From: Anaerolineae bacterium
GTDB lineage: Bacteria; Chloroflexota; Anaerolineae; Promineifilales; Promineifilaceae
Direction of reading: 5' to 3'
DNA length: 36,980 nucleotides
Assembly: GCA_020848035.1 (NCBI GenBank)
Contig: JADLAX010000094.1
Coordinates: 1-36,980 of the forward strand
Shown here: in pieces, positions 30,017 through 36,980 of the stretch
Layout of the letters: the number at the start of each line of letters is the position of its first letter
How positions within the stretch are numbered: the stretch's first letter is position 1
The notes under the pieces: generated by a model
Seen by the model: only the letters and a program-made list of their open reading frames with translations
Databases searched by the model: none
Told to the model about the DNA's origin: nothing
Translations under genes and position numbers: made by a program

Positions 30017-32905
30017 GGAACGGCCGTTTAAATACTGCTTCAACCACTGCCCCGTGTACGATTCGGCCACTTGTGCCACATCTTCCGGCGAGCCTGCCGC
30101 CACAATCTCTCCGCCCCGGTTGCCACCCTCTGGCCCCATGTCGATCAAATAATCGGCCACCTTGATGATGTCCAGGTTGTGCTCGATGATGATCACCGTG
30201 TTGCCCTTATCCACCAGCTTGTTCAGCGCCACAATCAGCTTGGCCACGTCATGCGAATGCAGCCCCACCGACGGCTCGTCCAAAATGTACATCGTGCGGC
30301 CGGTGGCGATTTTGCTCAACTCCCGGCTCAGCTTGATGCGCTGCGCCTCGCCGCCGCTCAGCGTGGGCGCGGGCTGCCCCAACGTAATGTAGCCCAGGCC
30401 GACGTCCAGCAGCGTTTTCAGCTTGCGTTTGATCGTGGGCACGTTGGCAAAAAACTCCAGCGCGTCTTCCACGCTGAGATCCAACACCTCGGCGATGTTC
30501 AGCCCCTTGTAGCGCACCTGGAGCGTTTCCCGGTTGTAGCGTGCCCCGTGACACACGTCACACGGCACGTAGATGTCCGGCAAAAACTGCATCTCGATCC
30601 GGTTTTGCCCCTGGCCCTGGCACGCCTCGCAGCGCCCGCCCTTCACGTTGAAGCTAAACCGGCCCGGCTTGTAGCCGCGCACCTTGCTGTCGGGCAGGCT
30701 GGTGAACAAATCGCGGATCGGGTTAAACAGATTGGTGTACGTGGCCGGGTTGGATCGCGGCGTACGGCCGATTGGACTCTGGTCGATCTCAATCACTTTA
30801 TCCAGAAAATCCAGCCCCACAATCTCATCATGTTTGCCCGGCACCACCTTAGATTTGTAAAAATGCTGGTTCAGCTTCTTGCTCAAAATCTCGACGAGGA
30901 ACGAGCTTTTGCCGCTGCCGCTCACGCCCGTCACGCAGACAAACTTGCCCAGCGGAATGCAAATGTCCAGCCCTTTCAGATTATTCTCGCGCGCGCCGCG
31001 AATGATGAGCGTTTCGCCGGTGCCTTTACGCCGCTTCTTGGGGACTGGAATAAACTGCCGCCCGCTCAAATACGCCCCCGTCAACGATTTTTCGTTGGCC
31101 GCCACCTCGTCGGGGGTGCCTTCGGCCACCACTTCCCCGCCGTGTGAACCCGCCCCCGGCCCCAGGTCGATGAGCCAGTCGGCGGCGCGCATGGTGTCCT
31201 CGTCGTGTTCCACCACCAGCACGGTGTTGCCCAGGTCGCGCATCCCTTGCAGCGTGTGGATCAACCGCTCGTTGTCCCGCTGATGCAGGCCAATGCTTGG
31301 CTCGTCCAGCACGTACAGCACGCCCATCAGCTGGCTGCCAATTTGTGTCGCCAGGCGAATGCGCTGCGCCTCGCCGCCGCTCAGCGATCCGGCCGTGCGG
31401 TCCAGCGTCAGGTAATCCAGCCCTACGTTCACCATAAAGCGCACCCGGTCGCCAATCTCCTTCAAAATCGGCTTGGCGATCATCGCCTGGCGCTCGGTGA
31501 GTGGGCTGTTCTTTTCGTCGCGCATCTTTTCCACCCAGGGCAAGATGTTGAGCACCGGCATCTTCACCACCTCGGTGATGGTCATGCCCTGGATGTCCAC
31601 GGCGCGGGACACCGGCTGCAAGCGCGAACCGCCGCACTCGGGGCAGGGCATGTCCACCATGTACTCTTCCAGCTTTTCGCGCACGTAGTCAGAGGTGGAT
31701 TCGTTGTAGCGCCGCCACAGATTGGGTACCACACCTTCGTAGTTGGTGAGGTAGCGGCGCGGCTCGCCCTGGCGATTTTTGTAGGTGACCACCACCTGCT
31801 CGCTGCCGCTGCCATGCAGCAAAATACGCATCTGCGCTTCGGTCAGTTCCCGCACCGGGACGTTGGTGGGGATTTCAAAATGTTCGGCCGTTGCCTTGAG
31901 CAGCTGCCAGTAATAGCCTGCCTTGTCGTCGGTGGGCCAGCCTGCAATTGCGCCGTCGGCCAGGCTCAGGGATTTGTTGGGCACAACCAGGTCCGGGTCA
32001 ATGGCTTTGGTGGTACCCAACCCCTGGCAGGCGGGGCAGGCGCCGTGCGGATTGTTGAAGCTGAAGGTGCGCGGCTCAATTTCGGGGATGCTGGTGCCGT
32101 CGTACGGGCAGTAAAGATGTTCGGAGTAGAGGTTGTCTACCGGGCTGTCGGGGTTGGTCACGTCGTTGATGATGACCAGGCCGCTGCCCAGCCGCAGCGC
32201 CGTCTCAATCGAGTCGGTGAGGCGGGACTTGGCCGATTGGGCGTCTTCGCTGTTGTCATGCGGATCGTGGCGCACCACCAACCGGTCCACCACGGCCTCG
32301 ATGGTGTGGTTTTTGTAGCGGTCCAGCTCGATTTCCTCATCTACGGAGCGCACTTCGCCGTTGACGCGCACCCGCACAAAGCCGGATTTGCGCACATCGT
32401 CGAAGATGCCCTGGTGGTGCCCTTTGCGGTCGCGGATCAGCGGGGCCAGCACCTGGATGCGGCTGTTTTGCGGCATGTGCAGCACCGCGTCCACAATTTG
32501 TTCGGCCGATTGCGGCCGTACGGGACGGCCGCATTCCGGGCAGTGCGGCACCCCGACGCGGGCATACAGCAAACGCAGGTAGTCGTAAATTTCGGTGACC
32601 GTGCCCACGGTAGAGCGCGGGTTGTGGCTCACCCCTTTCTGGTCGATGGAGACGGCCGGGCTGAGTCCTTCAATCTGGTCCACGTCCGGCTTTTCCATCT
32701 GCCCCAAAAATTGGCGGGCATAAGCCGACAGCGACTCGACGTAGCGCCGCTGTCCCTCGGCAAAGATGGTGTCGAAGGCCAGCGACGACTTGCCCGAGCC
32801 GGACAACCCGGTGATGACCACCAGCTTGTCGCGGGGAATCTCCACGTCGATATTTTTCAGGTTATGCGCGCGCGCACCGCGCACAATGATTTTGTCCAGA
32901 GACAT
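30011..32905 (-). CDS. uvrA: Excinuclease ABC subunit A
   Basis: A 964-residue UvrA, the damage-recognition ATPase of nucleotide excision repair. ABC I has Walker A GLSGSGKSS (from residue 33), a first zinc module (CPECGRPV region), PACQGLG, and the signature LSGGEAQRIRLATQIGS with LYVLDEPSIGLH. ABC II has Walker A GVSGSGKSS, the zinc finger CEACQGQGQNRIEMQFL with CDVCHGARYN, the signature LSGGEAQRIKLSREL, and YILDEPSVGLH. Everything is intact. I chose ATG 32905 (MSLDKIIVRGARAHNLKNI), the usual UvrA start, with GGA about 10 nt upstream; two earlier in-frame ATGs add 7 or 18 residues. It is monocistronic; no LexA-like box was recognised. Confidence 0.98.
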   Translation of the reverse strand: MSLDKIIVRGARAHNLKNIDVEIPRDKLVVITGLSGSGKSSLAFDTIFAEGQRRYVESLSAYARQFLGQMEKPDVDQIEGLSPAVSIDQKGVSHNPRSTVGTVTEIYDYLRLLYARVGVPHCPECGRPVRPQSAEQIVDAVLHMPQNSRIQVLAPLIRDRKGHHQGIFDDVRKSGFVRVRVNGEVRSVDEEIELDRYKNHTIEAVVDRLVVRHDPHDNSEDAQSAKSRLTDSIETALRLGSGLVIINDVTNPDSPVDNLYSEHLYCPYDGTSIPEIEPRTFSFNNPHGACPACQGLGTTKAIDPDLVVPNKSLSLADGAIAGWPTDDKAGYYWQLLKATAEHFEIPTNVPVRELTEAQMRILLHGSGSEQVVVTYKNRQGEPRRYLTNYEGVVPNLWRRYNESTSDYVREKLEEYMVDMPCPECGGSRLQPVSRAVDIQGMTITEVVKMPVLNILPWVEKMRDEKNSPLTERQAMIAKPILKEIGDRVRFMVNVGLDYLTLDRTAGSLSGGEAQRIRLATQIGSQLMGVLYVLDEPSIGLHQRDNERLIHTLQGMRDLGNTVLVVEHDEDTMRAADWLIDLGPGAGSHGGEVVAEGTPDEVAANEKSLTGAYLSGRQFIPVPKKRRKGTGETLIIRGARENNLKGLDICIPLGKFVCVTGVSGSGKSSFLVEILSKKLNQHFYKSKVVPGKHDEIVGLDFLDKVIEIDQSPIGRTPRSNPATYTNLFNPIRDLFTSLPDSKVRGYKPGRFSFNVKGGRCEACQGQGQNRIEMQFLPDIYVPCDVCHGARYNRETLQVRYKGLNIAEVLDLSVEDALEFFANVPTIKRKLKTLLDVGLGYITLGQPAPTLSGGEAQRIKLSRELSKIATGRTMYILDEPSVGLHSHDVAKLIVALNKLVDKGNTVIIIEHNLDIIKVADYLIDMGPEGGNRGGEIVAAGSPEDVAQVAESYTGQWLKQYLNGRSA

Positions 32906-33315
32906 CTGTTTTTCCGTTTGGCACATGCTGTCAGCCTGCTGCGTGACAGAATGTGCCACAAATGACGAACGGTCAATGGAGACAGTAAAGCAATCTACAA
33001 TTCTAACCTATGAGAAAAACAGTGACCATTAACATTTTGTTATCGCAGCAATTCGAAATATGACGTAGGGGCGGGACGGCGCGGTGTGGTTTGGGCTAAA
33101 CAGATGGCCTTGTCTCCGCGCCGTCTCGCCCAAACTTTCGTCAACGGCCGTTTTGGGCGAGACAGGTCGTTGTGAAAATCCTATCGGGCTGTGTTTGCTA
33201 GAGTAAACGGTTTCTCTATCCTGTTGTGTATCGATGGTACAGGCGTTTTGCGGATTGGTCTTTTATGCTGAACGGTTGATAGAGTGATCATTTAGAGAGT
33301 GAGGGAGCGCGATTT
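32906..33315 (+). other. Spacer between uvrA and the mscS-like gene
   Basis: No gene is visible. It contains two overlapping hairpins that compete for the same middle segment. Arm 1, GGGCGGGACGGCGCGG (33069-33084), pairs with 33116-33131 (one mismatch), and GTCTCGCCCAAA (33123-33134) pairs exactly with TTTGGGCGAGAC (33152-33163). The shared segment is 33123-33131. The channel gene starts 152 nt later. Promoters for uvrA (leftward) and the channel gene (rightward) must also lie here, but none is clear. Confidence 0.55.
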
Positions 33316-34446
33316 ATGGATTTGCTAGATTTAGTGGTTTTTAACAACCGGATAAGAACCTGGTTAGTGGCGCTGTTGGTGGGGGTGGCAACGGCCGTTA
33401 CCATCCAACTCGTCAAACGGCTGCTGCTGCATCGCCTGAAACCGCTGACCCAGCGCACCAGCACCCGCCTGGACGACGGGGCTATGCTGGCCGTTGAAAA
33501 AACCAACAGCTTCATCGTCGCTTTGCTGTCAATTTATGTTGGCATTCTGGTGCTGAAGGTGCCTTTGGCCGTTATGGAGTGGATCAGCGCGGTGGCTTTT
33601 ACGGTGCTGCTGCTGCAGGTGGGCATTTGGGGCGATCGGCTGGTGCGTTTTTGGTTTGCGCAGGAGCAAGACCTGGCGCTGGTAGAGCGAGAAAATGCCC
33701 GGCGCGCCACCACTATCAACGCGGTTAGCTTTGTGGTGCGGTTGGTGCTCTTTTCTATATTGATTTTGGTAGCGCTGGACAATATTCCGGGGGTGGAGAT
33801 TACCGCCCTGCTGGCCGGACTGGGCGTGGGTGGTGTGGCCGTGGCTCTGGCGGTGCAAAACATTTTGGGCGACCTGTTTGCCTCGCTCTCTATTGCCCTG
33901 GACAAGCCGTTTGTCATTGGCGACTTCATTGAGGTGGGGCAGTACAAGGGCACCGTGGAGCACATCGGCCTGAAAACCACCCGGGTGCGCAGCATGTTTG
34001 GCGAGGAGCTCATTTTTGCCAACGGCGATTTGCTGGAAAGCCGCATCCAAAATTTCCGTGACATGCAAGAACGGCGCGTCAGCTTCCAGATTGGCGTGAC
34101 GTACGAGACGCCGCCGGAAAAATTGCGCCAGATTCCAGCGATGGTGACTGAGATTATTGAAGCGCAAGAACCGATCCGCTTTGACCGGGTGCACTTTTTT
34201 AACTTTGGCAGCTACTCGCTGGATTTTGAGATTGTCTACTTTGTGCTCTCGCCCGATTTCAAGCTGTACATGGACATCCAGCAGCAGATTAACCTGGCGC
34301 TGCTGGAGCAGTTTGCCGCCGCGGGCATCGAGTTTGCTTTCCCCACCCAGACCCTGCACCTGGCTGGTGCCCCCGAGCGCAGTGCGGTGCGAACGGAGGT
34401 GGTGGAAAGGGGAAACGGCCGTAAACAAGCTGAGATTGGTGCCTAG
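33316..34446 (+). CDS. MscS-family mechanosensitive ion channel
   Basis: A 376-residue small-conductance mechanosensitive channel, which opens under membrane tension and protects against osmotic downshock. About four to five hydrophobic helices occupy residues 10-195. The pore-lining TM3 region (EITALLAGLGVGGVAVALAVQNILGDLFASLSIALDKPF) has the Gly/Ala packing pattern of the family, and the beta domain follows (IGDFIEVGQYKGTVEHIGLKTTRVRSMFGEELIFAN). A C-terminal alpha/beta domain ends in FPTQTLHL, the typical MscS close. GGGAG is 10 nt upstream of the ATG. It converges with the nagB-like gene; a 7-bp hairpin AGATTGG/CCAATCT (34447-34475) lies between them. Confidence 0.94.
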   Translation: MDLLDLVVFNNRIRTWLVALLVGVATAVTIQLVKRLLLHRLKPLTQRTSTRLDDGAMLAVEKTNSFIVALLSIYVGILVLKVPLAVMEWISAVAFTVLLLQVGIWGDRLVRFWFAQEQDLALVERENARRATTINAVSFVVRLVLFSILILVALDNIPGVEITALLAGLGVGGVAVALAVQNILGDLFASLSIALDKPFVIGDFIEVGQYKGTVEHIGLKTTRVRSMFGEELIFANGDLLESRIQNFRDMQERRVSFQIGVTYETPPEKLRQIPAMVTEIIEAQEPIRFDRVHFFNFGSYSLDFEIVYFVLSPDFKLYMDIQQQINLALLEQFAAAGIEFAFPTQTLHLAGAPERSAVRTEVVERGNGRKQAEIGA

Positions 34447-34475
34447 AGATTGGAAACGCGTTCAATCTCCAATCT
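34447..34475. terminator. Short hairpin between convergent genes
   Basis: AGATTGG (34447-34453) and CCAATCT (34469-34475) form a 7-bp stem that overlaps the stop codon of the minus-strand SIS gene. It is a weak terminator candidate with no T-run. Confidence 0.35.
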
Positions 34476-35511
34476 ACGTTGTCTTGGTCACCTTGTTTAA
34501 ACCACGCGGCGCTTCCGTGTTGTATCCTTTGATGCCTGTGAGATGGTAGGCAAACAGCTGAGCAGGCACAATGCTCACCAGCGGCGAGAGCCATTCCGGC
34601 AGGTCGGCGGGCAGGGGGATGGGTGAGTGGGCCAAGCCCAGCGTCGCCGCATCGTTGCTGATGATGAGCAGCTCGGCCTGCTTTTCGCTGGCCAGCTTTT
34701 GCAGCAGGTCGTGCATGTCATCCAGCACCGCCCCGGCCGGAGCGATGGCCATCACCGGAAAGCCGCGCTCCACAATGGCAATCGGCCCGTGGCGAAAATC
34801 GGCCGAGGAGTACGGCTCGGCGACGACGTAGGTGAGCTCTTTGAGCTTAAGCGACCACTCGAAGGCGGTGGCGTAGTTGTAGCCGCGCCCCAGCACGACA
34901 CACTGCTCCATGTAGCGGTAGCGCTGCGCCAGCTGGCCAATGAGCTCGTCGTGGGCCAGTACGGCCGTTCCCCACTCCCCTAACCTTTCAATCGCCGCAA
35001 AGCGTTCTTCCGCCTGGCTCCACGCCGCCGAGAGCATGGCGATGGCCAGCAGCTGGCTGGTGTAGGTTTTGGTGGCGGCAACGGCCGTTTCCAGCCCCGC
35101 GTGAATGTTGATGACAAAATCGGCCGTTTGCGCCAGCGGCGACGCCGGATCGTTGGTGATGGCCAGGGTGGGCTGACCCTGCCGTTTGCCCTCGGCTACC
35201 ACATTCACAATGTCGGGCGACTGCCCGGACTGGGAAATGCCAATCACCAGCGCCCCACGCAGGCGGGGTGGCTGTTGGTACAGGCTAAACAGCGACGGCG
35301 TGGCCAGGGTCACGGGCAGCTGGTTCATCGCTCCCCACAGGTAGCTGGCATACCGCGCCGCGTTATCCGACGTGCCCCGCGCAGCGATAAAGGCGTGATG
35401 AATTTGTGTAAGTGGCACGGCGTTGGCGATGGCCTGCACCACCTCTAAATTTTTGGCGTGACTTTGTTGCCAAACGGCCGTTTGTTCCAGAATCTCAGCG
35501 TGTAAGGTCAT
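34474..35511 (-). CDS. SIS-domain sugar isomerase, GlmS-like / NagB-II-type
   Basis: A 345-residue protein with two SIS domains and no glutaminase domain, like the isomerase half of GlmS. SIS 1 has AARGTSDNAARYASYLW and ISQSGQSPDIVNV, the sugar-phosphate-binding Ser-rich loops. SIS 2 follows, with VLGRGYNYATAFEWSLKLKELT, and the C-terminus AYHLTGIKGYNTEAPRGLNKVTKT matches the GlmS C-tail, which carries the catalytic Lys. Since it lacks the N-terminal glutamine amidotransferase and sits after nagA in the same direction, glucosamine-6-phosphate deaminase of the NagB-II type is more likely than synthesis. AGGAG lies 5-6 nt before the ATG at 35511. AgaS-type galactosamine deaminase is the alternative. 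Confidence 0.87.
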   Translation of the reverse strand: MTLHAEILEQTAVWQQSHAKNLEVVQAIANAVPLTQIHHAFIAARGTSDNAARYASYLWGAMNQLPVTLATPSLFSLYQQPPRLRGALVIGISQSGQSPDIVNVVAEGKRQGQPTLAITNDPASPLAQTADFVINIHAGLETAVAATKTYTSQLLAIAMLSAAWSQAEERFAAIERLGEWGTAVLAHDELIGQLAQRYRYMEQCVVLGRGYNYATAFEWSLKLKELTYVVAEPYSSADFRHGPIAIVERGFPVMAIAPAGAVLDDMHDLLQKLASEKQAELLIISNDAATLGLAHSPIPLPADLPEWLSPLVSIVPAQLFAYHLTGIKGYNTEAPRGLNKVTKTT

Positions 35512-35531
35512 GTTATCTCCTGCAAATTAAT

Positions 35532-35611
35532 AGGAACACAGAGTTACACAGAGGAGACACAGAGTTTCACAGAGAAAAGTAAAATCTGTGTCATCTGTGA
35601 AATCTGTGGAT
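35532..35611. repeat. Word-repeat hairpin (CACAGAG type) between nagA and SIS gene
   Basis: The left half has CACAGAG four times at about 10-11 bp steps; the right half has its complement-like words TCTGTG three times (AATCTGTGTCATCTGTGAAA then TCTGTGG). They form a long imperfect stem. It fills the 99-bp gap inside the nag transcript. Confidence 0.65.
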
Positions 35612-36756
35612 TATTCCTTTTGATAAACCATTCGCCCACCAACAAAGGTGGTGTGTACCTCTAAGTCGGGCGTAAGCAGCACCAGGTCAGCGTCGCTGCC
35701 GGGGACGAGGCGGCCTTTGTGCGGCAGGCCGAGCAGGTCGGCAGGGGTGCGGGTGACGGTCGGCAGCGCGTCGGCCAGGGTGCCGCCGGTGAAGTGCATG
35801 AGATTACGTACGGCCGTATCCAGCCTCAACAAACTGCCCGCCAATGTGCCAGACGCCAGCCGCGCCGTTGTTTGGTCCACAATTACCTCATGATCGCCCA
35901 GGGCGTAGCGGCCCGGCGGCATGCCCAGGGCGGCCATCGCGTCGGTGACCAGAGTGAGACGGCCGTTGCCCACCAACCGCCACACCAAATTCACCAATTC
36001 AGGCTGCACGTGCTCGCCATCGGCAATCAGACCGATGGTGACGCGCTCGTCGGCCAGGATCGCCCCCGCCAGCCCCGGCTCGCGGTGGTGCAGCGGCGGC
36101 ATGGCGTTGAACAGGTGCGTCCCGTAACAAATCCCGGCGTCAAAACCGGCCGTGGCCTGGGCCAAAGTGGCCGTGGAATGCCCGGCGCTCACCACCACAC
36201 CGCGTTTGTGGAGCAACTGCACCACTTCCAATGCCCCGTCCAGCTCTGGGGCCAATGTCACCAGGCGGACGCCATGTTCAGGCGACCAGCGGGCCACTTT
36301 TTCGGCCGTGGGCCGCTGCAAATGGGCGGGATTGTGCGCCCCTTTTTTGTCCGGGTGCAAAAACGGCCCTTCGAGGTGCAGCCCCAGCGGCGTGGCCCCG
36401 ACAAAATTGGCGGGCGGTTGGCTGATGGCTTGTTGGGCGGCGGCAACGGCCGTTAACGGTGCCGTAATGATCGTGGGCAAAAAGCTGGTCACGCCAGTTT
36501 GTGGCAAAAATTCCGCCACCGGCCAGATGCTGCCCGGCGCGCTGGTGAAGTCCAGGCCAATCGCCCCGTTGAGCTGCAAGTCGATGAAACCCGGTACCAG
36601 GTGCAGGCCGGTGGCATCGATGCAGCGCACATTTTCTGGCACATCGATCTGGCTGCTGGGGGCGATGGTGTGGATACGGCCGTCCACCACCACAACCGCA
36701 CCATCGGCCATCACCGCGTCGGGCCTATACACTGTGGCGTGTTGAATGTAAATCAT
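35611..36756 (-). CDS. nagA: N-acetylglucosamine-6-phosphate deacetylase
   Basis: A 381-residue amidohydrolase that removes acetate from GlcNAc-6-P, the first committed step of amino-sugar recycling. Landmarks are VPGFIDLQLNGAIGLDF, LHLEGPFLHPDKKGAH (metal-ligand Glu), VVSAGHSTA, GTHLFNAMPPLHHREPG (His ligands), LVTDAMAALG (catalytic Asp) and LASGTLAGSLLRLD. The chain ends normally with VGGRMVYQKE. The ATG at 36756 has no strong ribosome-binding site; a word-repeat hairpin begins 5 nt upstream of it. Together with the SIS protein downstream it would convert GlcNAc-6-P to fructose-6-P. Confidence 0.96.
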   Translation of the reverse strand: MIYIQHATVYRPDAVMADGAVVVVDGRIHTIAPSSQIDVPENVRCIDATGLHLVPGFIDLQLNGAIGLDFTSAPGSIWPVAEFLPQTGVTSFLPTIITAPLTAVAAAQQAISQPPANFVGATPLGLHLEGPFLHPDKKGAHNPAHLQRPTAEKVARWSPEHGVRLVTLAPELDGALEVVQLLHKRGVVVSAGHSTATLAQATAGFDAGICYGTHLFNAMPPLHHREPGLAGAILADERVTIGLIADGEHVQPELVNLVWRLVGNGRLTLVTDAMAALGMPPGRYALGDHEVIVDQTTARLASGTLAGSLLRLDTAVRNLMHFTGGTLADALPTVTRTPADLLGLPHKGRLVPGSDADLVLLTPDLEVHTTFVGGRMVYQKE

Positions 36757-36761
36757 AAGAA

Positions 36762-36831
36762 GTAATTGGGTGATTGGGTAAGTGGGTAATTAGCCGCAAA
36801 AAATTGCCTAATTACCCACTTGCTCAATTAC
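36762..36831. repeat. Word-repeat hairpin (GGGTAATTAG type) in the nagA leader
   Basis: GTAATTG (36762-36768) pairs with CAATTAC (36825-36831), and TAAGTGGGTAATTAG (36779-36793) with CTAATTACCCACTT (36808-36821). ATTGGGT and AAGTGGGT words repeat in the left arm. It would form in the nagA leader immediately before the start codon. Confidence 0.7.
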
Positions 36832-36906
36832 AAAAATCTCACCACGAACCTACTGCATCGTTAAGCTAAAACTTGTAATTGCTTCAAAAATGCCCACAAT
36901 TAGGGC

Positions 36907-36980
36907 ATGAGTACACATCAACACATCTATCTTAAGCAAGACGAACGAACTGAACTTAAACAATTGATAAAGTCTGGCGT
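36907..36980 (+). CDS. IS630-family transposase, 5' end only
   Basis: The window ends after 24 full codons. The product starts MSTHQHIYLKQDERTELKQL, which resembles the N-terminal helix-turn-helix segment of IS630-type transposases (pattern M-x-x-H-x-H-I-x-L-T-x-x-E-R-x-x-L). The start codon is part of a short stem, ATGCCC (36890-36895) with GGGCAT (36903-36908), which could limit translation. The left terminal repeat of the element should lie between 36832 and 36906, but I cannot define it without the other end. The rest of the gene is outside the window. Confidence 0.6.
   Translation, partial: MSTHQHIYLKQDERTELKQLIKSG

Noticed and set aside
31205..32965. A 586-codon open frame on the plus strand opposite uvrA
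   Set aside because: It is the antisense shadow of a complete uvrA; the His/Val/Arg-rich product has no domain and codon pattern follows uvrA. The same holds for long antisense frames at 6348-7394 and 19481-20269.
34474..35511. GlmS (glucosamine-6-phosphate synthase)
   Set aside because: The N-terminal glutaminase domain is missing and the neighbour is nagA, so a catabolic role is preferred.

Overview
The window looks like a chromosomal segment of an uncultured-type Gram-variable bacterium, most probably Chloroflexota (Anaerolineae/Caldilineae-like). This is an inference from three things: the mix of genes (a cytochrome b6-like bc complex with a Rieske protein and a multihaem cytochrome c, an Isp-type [NiFe] hydrogenase, an excisionase-fold/PocR regulator), moderately high GC, and the extreme recurrence of the palindrome ACGGCCGT in genes and spacers alike. 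No rRNA, tRNA or CRISPR array was found. Almost every interval is a recognisable gene.

Region 1 (about 390-5970) is a self-contained module. It holds a membrane-anchored haem-binding CxxCH protein, an OmpR-type response regulator and histidine kinase, and a four-gene operon: a membrane-anchored protein with a His/Asp/Glu tail, a small membrane-anchored protein, an ApbE flavin transferase and a ferric-reductase-like diheme membrane protein. The two minus-strand promoters share the same operator: four TTAAA-like half-sites spaced 11-10-11 bp, at an identical distance from a -10 hexamer. The two-component system therefore probably controls both transcripts. Both first genes of these transcripts encode proteins ending in a His/Asp/Glu-rich tail. 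This is the best candidate for an undescribed system here.

Region 2 (about 6078-9678) encodes a quinol:acceptor oxidoreductase of bc type: fused cytochrome b, Tat-dependent Rieske protein and triheme cytochrome c with a Gly-Gln repeat. Region 3 (about 10007-21332) starts with a PocR-domain regulator, whose leader holds two blocks of four TGC(A/G) words at exactly 10-bp steps. It continues with an Isp-type [NiFe] hydrogenase (small subunit, Isp1, Isp2, large subunit), its maturation protease, a His-rich NifX-like protein, a DUF302 protein, and hypB, hypC, hypD and hypE. hypA and hypF are not in the window.

Region 4 (about 21400-24090) has a 44-residue small protein, an RRM RNA-binding protein with a TTG start, and a GH5 glycosidase. 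Region 5 (about 24200-29960) is a metal-related cluster: a His-rich membrane protein, Sco1, a PCuAC copper chaperone, a FecCD-type ABC importer (permease, ATPase, lipoprotein) and a DJ-1/PfpI protein of the isonitrile-hydratase type. Region 6 (about 30000-36980) has uvrA, an MscS channel, an amino-sugar pair (a SIS-domain deaminase/isomerase and nagA), and the first codons of an IS630-type transposase at the window edge.

Spacers are rich in long imperfect hairpins built from repeated short words. Their sequences differ but their architecture is the same.
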